Positions 35,665 to 44,301 of a stretch of 64,000 nucleotides of DNA are shown here, piece after piece. The number at the start of each line of letters is the position of its first letter. Position 1 is the first letter of the stretch. Both the position numbers and the translations under genes were made by a program. The notes beneath the pieces are model-generated. The model did no database searches, was not told the DNA's origin, and worked only from the letters and a program-made list of their open reading frames with translations. Source of the DNA: Ferranicluibacter quercicola (GTDB taxonomy: Bacteria > Pseudomonadota > Alphaproteobacteria > Rhizobiales > Rhizobiaceae); assembly GCF_021168455.1 (NCBI RefSeq), contig NZ_JAJOZR010000010.1:124001-188000 (forward strand), read 5' to 3'.

Positions 35665-36297
35665 ATGGCCGGCTTTTCGAGCGCTTCGCGCAAGGTTGAT
35701 CTTTTGCCGCCGGAACGGACGCGGCCGGCGGCGCGTCCCGCCCCGCGCGTGCTGCGCCCGACCGACGCGGTCGATGCCGTTTTCGAGGTCGTGCCGCTGT
35801 CCCGCGCGCCTGCGTCCCGCGCCGCATCGCAGGCGTCCGTCAAGGCCCGGTCCGGCAAGCCTGGTGGTTCCGGTCTGTTCCGCGCCGTCGAACAGCGGTT
35901 GCATCGCATCCCGCCACGCGTCTTCGCCGCGCTGACGATCGGGCTCTGCGCGGCTGCCTTCGGGCTGGCGATCACGCTGGCGCCCAGCGCGCCGCAGGCC
36001 GCACCGGCGCTCGGCTTCGGCGATGTGCACACGGAGCTACAGGATACGAGCGGCCTGAAGGTCGTTGCCGTCTACGGCACCGTGGTCAATCCGACGGCCG
36101 CACCGCGCGAGATCCCGGAAATCCGGGTCGATGTCGCCGGGTCGGGCCGTCGCATGACGGCCGAGGGCCAGCTGGCCGGCAGCCGCGTGCTGGCCCCGGG
36201 CGAACGCCGCGCCTTCTCCGCGCGCCTGCCGCATGCCGGTGGATCGGCGCCCATCGTGCAAATTTCCTTTGCCGAGACGGGTGCTTCGCCGCGCTGA
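35665..36297 (+). CDS. Single-pass membrane protein with C-terminal DUF3426/FxLYD-like domain
   Basis: A 210-residue protein with a basic Pro/Arg-rich cytoplasmic N-terminus (1-85), one membrane helix (about 88-108, VFAALTIGLCAAAFGLAITL) and a periplasmic domain with LKVVAVYGTVVNPTAAPREI, PEIRVDVAG and LAPGERRAFSARL. In related alphaproteobacterial proteins in this position an N-terminal MJ0042-type zinc ribbon is common; none is visible here, so the protein may be a derived version. GGAGGA lies 6 nt before the ATG. hpt follows 61 bp downstream, so they probably share a transcript. Function unknown. Confidence 0.8.
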   Translation: MAGFSSASRKVDLLPPERTRPAARPAPRVLRPTDAVDAVFEVVPLSRAPASRAASQASVKARSGKPGGSGLFRAVEQRLHRIPPRVFAALTIGLCAAAFGLAITLAPSAPQAAPALGFGDVHTELQDTSGLKVVAVYGTVVNPTAAPREIPEIRVDVAGSGRRMTAEGQLAGSRVLAPGERRAFSARLPHAGGSAPIVQISFAETGASPR

Positions 36298-36358
36298 CTG
36301 TGCTAACGCCAAGCTTTGGGGGATGCCGGACGGCGCCCCGTCGCCTGGAGCTGCTGCC

Positions 36359-36910
36359 ATGCCCGTCGTTCGCGGAAAGATGATCGAGACGCTGTTTTCG
36401 CCGGACGTGATTGCCACGCGCAACACGGAGATGGCGGCCGAGATCGTGAAGGGCCGCAATGACGACCTTCTGGTCATCTCGGTGCTTAAGGGCTCCTTCA
36501 TCTTCGCGGCCGACCTCATCCGTGCCATGCACCATGCGGGGCTTGCGCCGGAGGTCGAGTTCATCACGCTGTCGAGCTACGGCACGGGCACGGTCTCGCG
36601 CGGTGTGAAGATCATCAAGGACATCGACAGCGACCCGCGCGGCCGCGACGTGCTCCTGATCGACGACATTCTGGAATCCGGCCGCACCCTGCGCTTTGCG
36701 CGCGATCTGATGTTGGAGCGCGGCGCGAAATCGGTGTCGATCGCCGTGCTGCTCGACAAGAAGGTGAAGCGCGAGGTCGATTTCGAGGCGGATTTCGTCG
36801 GCTTCGAATGCCCCGACTACTTCGTCGTCGGCTACGGCATGGACGTCGCCTATGCCTTCCGCGAGCTGCCCTTCGTGGGCGTGGTCACCGGGGACGCCGA
36901 CAGGATCTGA
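36359..36910 (+). CDS. hpt: Hypoxanthine phosphoribosyltransferase
   Basis: A 183-residue purine salvage enzyme converting hypoxanthine (and usually guanine) plus PRPP to the nucleotide. The PRPP-binding motif is VLLIDDILESGRTL, the flexible loop contains LSSYGTGTVSRG, and the purine-contacting KKVKREVDFEADFVGFECPD is present. GGAG stands 9 nt before the ATG; an in-frame ATG at 36323 is possible but adds a non-family extension. Confidence 0.95.
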   Translation: MPVVRGKMIETLFSPDVIATRNTEMAAEIVKGRNDDLLVISVLKGSFIFAADLIRAMHHAGLAPEVEFITLSSYGTGTVSRGVKIIKDIDSDPRGRDVLLIDDILESGRTLRFARDLMLERGAKSVSIAVLLDKKVKREVDFEADFVGFECPDYFVVGYGMDVAYAFRELPFVGVVTGDADRI

Positions 36911-36962
36911 CGCTCGGCCGCTCCGCTCTTTACGGTTTTCAAAGGAAACTCTGCGCTTTGTA

Positions 36963-36984
36963 GGCCTCCGAACCGTAGGAGGCC
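36963..36984 (+). promoter_or_regulatory. Hairpin sequestering the Shine-Dalgarno of the receiver-domain gene
   Basis: GGCCTCC (36963-36969), 8-nt loop, GGAGGCC (36978-36984). The ribosome-binding site AGGAGG (36977-36982) lies almost wholly in the 3' arm, and the ATG follows within 3 nt. In mRNA this stem would block initiation, as in RNA thermometers or other translational switches. Confidence 0.5.
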
Positions 36985-36987
36985 ATG

Positions 36988-37347
36988 ATGGCAAAGATCC
37001 TGATCACCGAGGACGAGGATTCCCTTCGCCGCTTCGTCGCGCGTGCCTTGCAGATGGACGGGCACGACGTGGTGCAGGCGGGCGATGGCGCCGAGGGCCT
37101 CGAGCACCTGCACGGCGCGCCGTTCGACCTTCTCCTCTCCGATATCCGCATGCCCGTCATGGACGGCATCGCCCTTGCGCACGAAGCCGCAGCCGCCTTT
37201 CCCAAGCTGAAGATCCTGCTGATGACCGGCTATGCTGAACAGCGCGAACGCGCCGACGACCTCGCGGACAAGATCATCGATGTCGTCGCCAAGCCGTTCA
37301 GCCTGCCGGATATCCGCAAGGCGGTCGCTGTGGCACTGGCGGCTTGA
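36988..37347 (+). CDS. Single-domain response regulator (CpdR-like)
   Basis: A 119-residue stand-alone receiver domain with acidic pocket EDED (9-12), phospho-acceptor aspartate in LLSDIRMPVMDG (about D51), conserved Thr/Ser in LLMTGYA and lysine in VVAKPFSLPDI. There is no output domain, as in CpdR or DivK, which act through protein contacts in cell-cycle proteolysis and signalling. CpdR identity is suggested, not proven. The second of two ATGs is chosen because AGGAGG is 5 nt from it and only 2 nt from the first. Its ribosome-binding site is inside a hairpin. RIME copy 2 follows 27 bp after the stop. Confidence 0.88.
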   Translation: MAKILITEDEDSLRRFVARALQMDGHDVVQAGDGAEGLEHLHGAPFDLLLSDIRMPVMDGIALAHEAAAAFPKLKILLMTGYAEQRERADDLADKIIDVVAKPFSLPDIRKAVAVALAA

Positions 37348-37374
37348 GATTGTTTGACTCTGAGGTTGTGGCAG

Positions 37375-37532
37375 CCCCTCATCCGGCTGCCGCCACCTTC
37401 TCCCCGCGGGCGGGGAGAAGGGACGTGTGGTGATCGTTTGACCACCTCTAAGTTCCGCTTTTAGAGCGATCGGCTGCCACATCTCCCTTCGCCCCGCGTG
37501 CGGGGAGAAGGTGCCGGCAGGCGGATGAGGGG
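37375..37532. repeat. RIME-type palindromic intergenic element, copy 2
   Basis: A 158-bp element with the same plan as copy 1: outer CCCCTCAT/ATGAGGGG, and a hairpin in each arm (CTTCTCCCCGC-GGGC-GGGGAGAAG on the left). The last 33 bp are identical to those of copy 1, while the centre differs. It lies between the convergent receiver-domain and TIGR02302 genes, ending 20 bp from the latter's stop. Confidence 0.8.
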
Positions 37533-37552
37533 CAGCCGCAACCCCAAACACC

Positions 37553-40240
37553 TCACCGGATATCCAGCAATCGCTCCAGATACTGCCGCTCCACCTCCGG
37601 CGAAACGGTGTTGCCCAGTCTCCGGCGGATTTCGTCGAGGATTTCGCGGGCGCGCTGGGTGTCGATCTCGTCGGGCACCTTGACCTGATCGCCGAAATCG
37701 GGGCCGGGATTCTGCTGGCGGCGGCCGAGGGGGTCGCGGCCGTTCTGGCCGTACTGGGGCACGCCCTGGCCGGGACCTTGCCCCTGGCCCTGACCCTGGC
37801 TCATCTGGTTCATCATGTCCTGGGCGCCTTCGCGCAGCGCCTGCAGCGCGCGGCCCTGGCTGCCGACGGCCTGTTCGCCCTGACCTTCGCCGAGCTGGCC
37901 CGCGGCGCCCTTCATCTCGCGACCGGCCTGGCCAAAGCCCTTGCCGGGCTTGATGCCCATGCCTTCGAGGCCCTTCTGCAGCTCGCCGAGCTGCTTTTCC
38001 AGGGCCTGCTGCTGGCCCTGAAGATCCTTCAGCGCCTGTCGCAGCTGCTCCTCGGTCATCTGCTCGGTCGGGTCGCCGCCCTGCTGTTGCTGATCCTGCG
38101 GTTGTTGGCCCTGCTGCTGGTTCTGGTCGCCGGGCTGCTGCTCGAACAGGTTCTCGTCCGTCAACGGGTCGCCCATCTGCATGCGGTTGCGCAGGGCCTG
38201 ATCGTGCTTGAAGGTTTGTTCCATCAGGCGCTGCTGCTCCTGCATCAGCTGACCGAGCTTGTCCATCTGCTGGCGCATCTCGCTATTGTCCTGGCCCTGC
38301 TGCATGTCCTGCGGCGTGCGGCCGGCCTGCAGATTGTTCATCATGCGCTGCATTTCCGAGAGCATCTGGCGCGCCTGATCCTTCGAGCCCGACTTGGCGA
38401 GATTCTCGATCTGGTCCATCATCTTGTCCAGATCCTTGCTGCTCAGCATGTTCTCCATGTTGGGGCGGGCCGCCATTTGCGGGTTCTTCATCGCCTGTTC
38501 GGCGAGCGCCTGCATGAACGCCTTCATCGCCTCGCGCAGTTCCTGCATCGCCTTGGCAATCTCCTCGTCCGACGCATTGCGCTCCAGCGCGTCCGACAGC
38601 TTCTGCTGGGCCGCGCGCAGGTTGCGCTCGGCCAGCGACAGGTTGCCGTCCTCGATGCCGAGCGCGACCTCCCAGAGATAATCGGCGGTGCCACGCATCA
38701 TCTCGTCGTCGCGCGCAAGCTCCATCCGGCCCTTGGCGGATTGCAGCAGGAGGAAATGGGTGAGGTTGGGGATGTTGTCTTCCGGGTGGATGTTCAGCGC
38801 GTCGTTGAGCTCGATCGCGCGGGGCAGGTCCTTGCTGTTCAGCGCCATGACCTGGCGCTCTTCGGCGACCGCGCCGGCGAGCGGCTGGGTGAAGCGGCGG
38901 GCGGGCAGGATCATCTCCTGCGGCGCGCTGCGGCCCTCCTGGCCGGCGGCGTCGCGCGCGACCAGCGTGATGCGCACGCGCTTGCCGGCCAGCGGATGTT
39001 CCGACAGGTTGCGGCTGGCGGTCGCCTTGGCATCCTTGGCGTTGCGGCGGGGCAGGTCCAGGCGATATTCGGGCGCGGGATAGAGCGGCGTCGCTTCGGC
39101 CGGCGCTGCTTCGGTCGGCACGATCTCGGCGAAGGCCTCGCTCAGCCCGTAATCGTCCTTGGCGAGGAAGGGGATCTCCAGCGCGGCATTGACCGTGGCG
39201 CGGGGCGTGCCGTCGAAGGCGATGTCCGGCACGGCATCGGGAATGACGGCGAACTGCCAGGTCTCCCGGCCGACCGTCAGCGTGCCGTCGCGGGTGATCT
39301 TGTAAAGATGGGTGCTGTTGTCAATCGGCGCGTTGGCCGGGCCTTGCGAAGCGGGCGCCGCCGTGACGGCCGCAGCCTCCTGCCCGGGTGTCTTCTCCGG
39401 CTTTTGCGGCGGGATCGGCGTTGCCACGCTCGACCCCTTGTCGAGGAAGGTCACCGTGGTGTCGGTGGCCGGACCCGCGCTCGTGACGCGCACGGTGACG
39501 TCGCTGAATTGCGGGATGCGGAACAGGCTCGCCTCGGTGGCCTCCGTGCCCGGTGCCGGCTGGTCCTGCCGGCCGGTGAGAAAGACGGGCGCGCGGCCGG
39601 TATAGGCGGGCGGGGTGACCCAGGCATCGATGCGCACATCTGGGGGCGCCACGATGTTTTCGGGAATGCGGAAGGCATCGGACACGAGCCCGGCGCGGTT
39701 GGAATAGGAATAGGCGAAGGCGATGGCGACAAGGAGCACGGGCAGGGCCCGCAGGCCGAGGCCGTCATGACGGGCGATATCGGGCCGTGGCAGGCCGGTT
39801 TCGAGCGCGCCGATCATCCGTGCCATGCGGCTCTGATGTTCGAGCCAGAGGGCCTGCCCGAAGGCGCCGCCGGTCGCCGGCCTGTCGTCCTGTACGCCGA
39901 TGGCCTGATGCGGCAGAGCGTTGCGCTCTTCGAGCAGACGGTCGGCCTCCTGCGTCTCCGGCAGGCGGACGCGGAAGACCGGCACGAGGGCCGCGATGAA
40001 GGCGAGGACGAAGGCGAGGAGCAGCCCGGCATGGACGAGCGGCGGCACGGCGCGGAAGAGCCCGAACCAGGCGGACGAGAGAAAGAGGAAAGCAACGGCG
40101 ATGGGCGCAAGGGCGCGCGGCGCCAGACGCTCGGCGACGATGACGGCCCGCGCGAAGCCGCGTTTGCGCGCCAATGCGCGCGCCATGCCGGAAACGCCGT
40201 CTTTGCCGCCCGAACTCGTCTGCCGCCGGAAGTCTGCCAT
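37553..40240 (-). CDS. TIGR02302 family (DUF4175) membrane protein
   Basis: An 895-residue alphaproteobacterial protein of unknown function. There are two N-terminal helices (about 42-62 and 68-90) and a third near 165-180, followed by a large periplasmic region with an Ig-like part (about 195-330). The C-terminal third is helical and extremely rich in Gln, Met and Gly (for example QGQQPQDQQQQGG and GQGQGQGPGQG), with long coiled-coil-like stretches such as ALKDLQGQQQALEKQLGELQ. It ends in LGNTVSPEVERQYLERLLDIR. Its place after lysA on the same strand is conserved in rhizobia. A role in envelope or outer-membrane homeostasis is a guess. Confidence 0.9.
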   Translation of the reverse strand: MADFRRQTSSGGKDGVSGMARALARKRGFARAVIVAERLAPRALAPIAVAFLFLSSAWFGLFRAVPPLVHAGLLLAFVLAFIAALVPVFRVRLPETQEADRLLEERNALPHQAIGVQDDRPATGGAFGQALWLEHQSRMARMIGALETGLPRPDIARHDGLGLRALPVLLVAIAFAYSYSNRAGLVSDAFRIPENIVAPPDVRIDAWVTPPAYTGRAPVFLTGRQDQPAPGTEATEASLFRIPQFSDVTVRVTSAGPATDTTVTFLDKGSSVATPIPPQKPEKTPGQEAAAVTAAPASQGPANAPIDNSTHLYKITRDGTLTVGRETWQFAVIPDAVPDIAFDGTPRATVNAALEIPFLAKDDYGLSEAFAEIVPTEAAPAEATPLYPAPEYRLDLPRRNAKDAKATASRNLSEHPLAGKRVRITLVARDAAGQEGRSAPQEMILPARRFTQPLAGAVAEERQVMALNSKDLPRAIELNDALNIHPEDNIPNLTHFLLLQSAKGRMELARDDEMMRGTADYLWEVALGIEDGNLSLAERNLRAAQQKLSDALERNASDEEIAKAMQELREAMKAFMQALAEQAMKNPQMAARPNMENMLSSKDLDKMMDQIENLAKSGSKDQARQMLSEMQRMMNNLQAGRTPQDMQQGQDNSEMRQQMDKLGQLMQEQQRLMEQTFKHDQALRNRMQMGDPLTDENLFEQQPGDQNQQQGQQPQDQQQQGGDPTEQMTEEQLRQALKDLQGQQQALEKQLGELQKGLEGMGIKPGKGFGQAGREMKGAAGQLGEGQGEQAVGSQGRALQALREGAQDMMNQMSQGQGQGQGPGQGVPQYGQNGRDPLGRRQQNPGPDFGDQVKVPDEIDTQRAREILDEIRRRLGNTVSPEVERQYLERLLDIR

Positions 40241-40390
40241 GCGTACCGTCCTGCTTATGGGTCAGGGCCTGTCGTCACGCGATTCCCGCGCGCGTCCGAC
40301 GCCTGTTTGCCGGCAAGGATACCATTGTTTGTGGCGAAGACGAGGGCGAGAACGCAATCGTGAACGTCCCCGTCTGCGCGCCGGGAAGGC

Positions 40391-41665
40391 TCAGTCGTCG
40401 GAGAGCCAGTCCGGCAGGCTGTCGAGGCCGATGAGGTCCTCGATGGTGGTGCGGGGCCGCACCACGTGGAAGCGATTGCCGTTGACGAGGACCTCCGGCA
40501 CCAGCAGCCGCGAATTGTAGGTGCCCGCCTGAACGGCGCCATAGGCGCCGGCCGTGCTGACGGCGAAGAGATCGCCCGGGCGCGGCATGGCCATCTCGCG
40601 GTCGAGCGCCAGATAGTCGCCGGTTTCGCAGACCGGGCCGACCACATCGGCCGTGATGCGCGGCGCGTTGGCGGCGGAAATCCGTACCGGGCGGATCTCG
40701 TGATAGGCCTCGTAAAGGGTCGGGCGGATGAGATCGTTCATCGCGGCATCGACGATGACGAAGGTCTTCGACCCGCCATCCTTCACATAGATCGTTTCCG
40801 TGACCAGAATGCCGGCATTGCCGACGATCAGGCGGCCGGGCTCCATGACGATGCAGCAGTTCAGGCCGGCGAGTTGGTTCTTGACGATCGCCGCATAGGC
40901 ATCCGGCAAAGGCGGGGGATTGTTGTCTTCCTTGTAGGGCACGCCGAGGCCGCCGCCGACATCGACATGGTCGATGACATGGCCATCGGCGCGCAGCGTC
41001 TCCACGAGATCGCGCAGCACCTTGAAGGCATCCTCGAACGGCTGCAGATCGGTGATCTGGCTGCCGATATGCATGTCGATGCCGGTGACCTTGATGCCGG
41101 GAAGGGTCGCGGCATGGGCGTAGACGGCGCGGGCGCGCTCGAAGCCGATGCCGAACTTGTTTTCCTTCTTGCCGGTCGAGATCTTGGCATGGGTCTTGGC
41201 ATCGACATCCGGATTGATGCGGAAGGAGACGTGTGCCTGACGGTTGAGCCGGACGGCGCGGGCGTTGAGCACTTCGAGCTCGGGCTCGGACTCGACGTTG
41301 AAGCAGTAGATGCCGGCCTCCAGCGCCAGATCCATCTCGCCGGCCGTCTTGCCGACGCCGGAGAACATGATGCGCTCGGCCGGTATGCCGGCTGCGAGCG
41401 CGCGCGCCAGTTCGCCGCCGGAGACCACGTCGATGCCGGCGCCGAGACGGCCGAGGGTCTTCAGCACGGCCTGGTTGGAATTCGCCTTCATCGCATAGCA
41501 GACGAGCGCGTCGATGCCGGCGAAGGCCTTCGAGAAGACGGCGTAGTGCCGCTCCAGCGTTGCGGTGGAGTAGCAATAAAAAGGTGTGCCGACGGCGCGG
41601 GCAATGTCGGTGACCGGCACGTCTTCCGCGTGCAGAACGCCGTCGCGATATTCGAAGTGATTCAC
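40391..41665 (-). CDS. lysA: Diaminopimelate decarboxylase
   Basis: A 424-residue PLP enzyme making L-lysine from meso-diaminopimelate, the last lysine step. The PLP lysine is K60 in VCYAMKANSNQAVL; other motifs are VSGGELARAL, DVGGGLGVPY, EPGRLIVGNAG and CETGDYLALDREM. The start is a GTG at 41665 (MNHFEYRDGVLHAEDVPV), with AAGG upstream; there is no in-frame ATG that keeps the family N-terminus. It is transcribed after argH and lptM. The 150-bp gap before the TIGR02302 gene holds no obvious terminator. Confidence 0.95.
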   Translation of the reverse strand: MNHFEYRDGVLHAEDVPVTDIARAVGTPFYCYSTATLERHYAVFSKAFAGIDALVCYAMKANSNQAVLKTLGRLGAGIDVVSGGELARALAAGIPAERIMFSGVGKTAGEMDLALEAGIYCFNVESEPELEVLNARAVRLNRQAHVSFRINPDVDAKTHAKISTGKKENKFGIGFERARAVYAHAATLPGIKVTGIDMHIGSQITDLQPFEDAFKVLRDLVETLRADGHVIDHVDVGGGLGVPYKEDNNPPPLPDAYAAIVKNQLAGLNCCIVMEPGRLIVGNAGILVTETIYVKDGGSKTFVIVDAAMNDLIRPTLYEAYHEIRPVRISAANAPRITADVVGPVCETGDYLALDREMAMPRPGDLFAVSTAGAYGAVQAGTYNSRLLVPEVLVNGNRFHVVRPRTTIEDLIGLDSLPDWLSDD

Positions 41666-41687
41666 GGGATGGGCCTTGAGATGGCTG

Positions 41688-42044
41688 TCAGAGCAGCGGA
41701 TCGAGGAGGAAGGGACGCTCGGGGACGTCGGTCTGGTCGCCGGTGCGTCCGCTGCGGGCCGCCGCATTGTCCGACCCGGGAACGACGTTCATCTGCGTGA
41801 CGGCCGTCGTCTGGGTGGAGGCGTTGCCGGTCACGGCGGCGCTGGCCGGCGCGGCGCCGCCGGCCGGGCGCACGAGCGCGGACGGGGCGGACGACGGTGC
41901 GCGGGTCGTGTTTCCCGCCTCTTTCGCGGCCTGCGCGCGGGCGACGCTCGGACGTTCGAGATCCCCCTTGCGGCCGCAGCCGGAGGCCGTCAGCACCGTT
42001 GCCGTCAGAAGCAGCGCCGTCAGGGCGGCAGTCCGGAATGTCAT
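41688..42044 (-). CDS. lptM: Small LptM/YifL-like lipoprotein
   Basis: A 118-residue lipoprotein with signal sequence and lipobox ASGC (cysteine near residue 23), followed at once by GRKGDLERP, the hallmark of the LptM (YifL) family, which promotes assembly of the LptD LPS translocon in enterobacteria. The remaining 80 residues are Ala/Thr/Pro-rich and low in complexity, longer than the E. coli protein. It lies 22 bp upstream of the lysA start, in an argH-lptM-lysA order that is common in proteobacteria. Confidence 0.8.
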   Translation of the reverse strand: MTFRTAALTALLLTATVLTASGCGRKGDLERPSVARAQAAKEAGNTTRAPSSAPSALVRPAGGAAPASAAVTGNASTQTTAVTQMNVVPGSDNAAARSGRTGDQTDVPERPFLLDPLL

Positions 42045-42120
42045 CGTCGCGGGTCCTTTGCGAAGGCGGGCGGTTCCTCTTAGCTGTTTTTCAAGGGCCG
42101 CGCACGTTCGAAATTCTGAT

Positions 42121-42157
42121 GGATCGCCCGGGAAAACGAATGGGTTTCCCGGGATCC
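42121..42157. other. Long hairpin between argH and lptM
   Basis: A 9-bp perfect stem CCCGGGAAA/TTTCCCGGG with a 9-nt loop is extended by GGAT/ATCC beyond a 2-nt bulge. It starts 14 bp after the argH stop. No T run follows on the minus strand, so it looks more like an attenuator, RNA-processing or 3'-stabilising element than a classical terminator. Confidence 0.5.
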
Positions 42158-42171
42158 TGGGCTGGGTCGTT

Positions 42172-43575
<1,404 letters not shown>

Positions 43576-43620
43576 CGCAGATATCCGTTCCTCAAAAAGG
43601 TACAAGTCTTGAAAACCGAC

Positions 43621-44301
43621 ATGACAGACTCGGGGAAACCCCGCTCCGCCCTGCGGCTCGTGGCGCTTGCGGCCCTTCTGGGCCTGATCGCCGGTGCGGC
43701 TGCGGTATACGTCAGGCAAAGCGGGTCTGGCAATGCTCCGGAGGTCGCTTCCCAAGGTGATGCCGGTCCGTGCGCCGCGGCAGCGCCCAAGATCGCCGGT
43801 CTGACGCCGCTGATGAAGGGGCAGGTCGCCGCCATGGCACCCGCCGACCGGCCCCGGCTCCTCGAAGGCCTCGCGTTCAAGGACGGGGCGGGCAAGGACC
43901 TGACGCTGGCCGATTTCAAGGGGCGCACGGTGCTGCTCAATCTCTGGGCCACGTGGTGCGTGCCCTGCCGCGAGGAAATGCCGGCGCTGGACAGGCTGGA
44001 GAAAGCCGAGGGAAGCGACCGTTTCGAGGTCGTGGCCGTCAATATCGACACCGGCAGCGACGAAAAGCCGAGGGCGTTTCTCTCGGAGACCGGTGTCACG
44101 GCGCTGAAACCCTATCGGGACGCCTCCATGGGCGTCTTCAACGGCCTGAAGAAGGAGGGGCTGGCCTTCGGCCTGCCGGTGACCGTGCTGCTCGATGACA
44201 AGGGGTGCCTGCTTTCCGCCATGAACGGGCCGGCGGCCTGGGATGGCGAAGAGGGGCGCGCACTGGTGCGCGCTGCCGCGTCAGCGGGCGCCGGCTCCTG
44301 A
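43621..44301 (+). CDS. tlpA: TlpA-type thiol:disulfide interchange protein
   Basis: A 226-residue membrane-anchored thioredoxin-like protein: N-terminal helix (about 13-32), periplasmic domain and active site W109-ATW-C113-VP-C116. TlpA reduces copper-binding oxidase assembly factors such as Sco and the CuA site of cytochrome oxidase, which links it functionally to the SURF1 gene at the left edge. A TTG at 43609 preceded by AAAAGG is a possible earlier start (MKTDMTDS). The last 21 bp overlap the opposing sulfatase gene. Confidence 0.93.
   Translation: MTDSGKPRSALRLVALAALLGLIAGAAAVYVRQSGSGNAPEVASQGDAGPCAAAAPKIAGLTPLMKGQVAAMAPADRPRLLEGLAFKDGAGKDLTLADFKGRTVLLNLWATWCVPCREEMPALDRLEKAEGSDRFEVVAVNIDTGSDEKPRAFLSETGVTALKPYRDASMGVFNGLKKEGLAFGLPVTVLLDDKGCLLSAMNGPAAWDGEEGRALVRAAASAGAGS

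Noticed and set aside
37778..40363. An 861-codon plus-strand open frame with Leu/Ala/His-rich translation.
   Set aside because: It is the antisense of the Gln-rich TIGR02302 gene; CAG/CTG-rich codons give an apparently hydrophobic leucine-rich shadow. No start signals.
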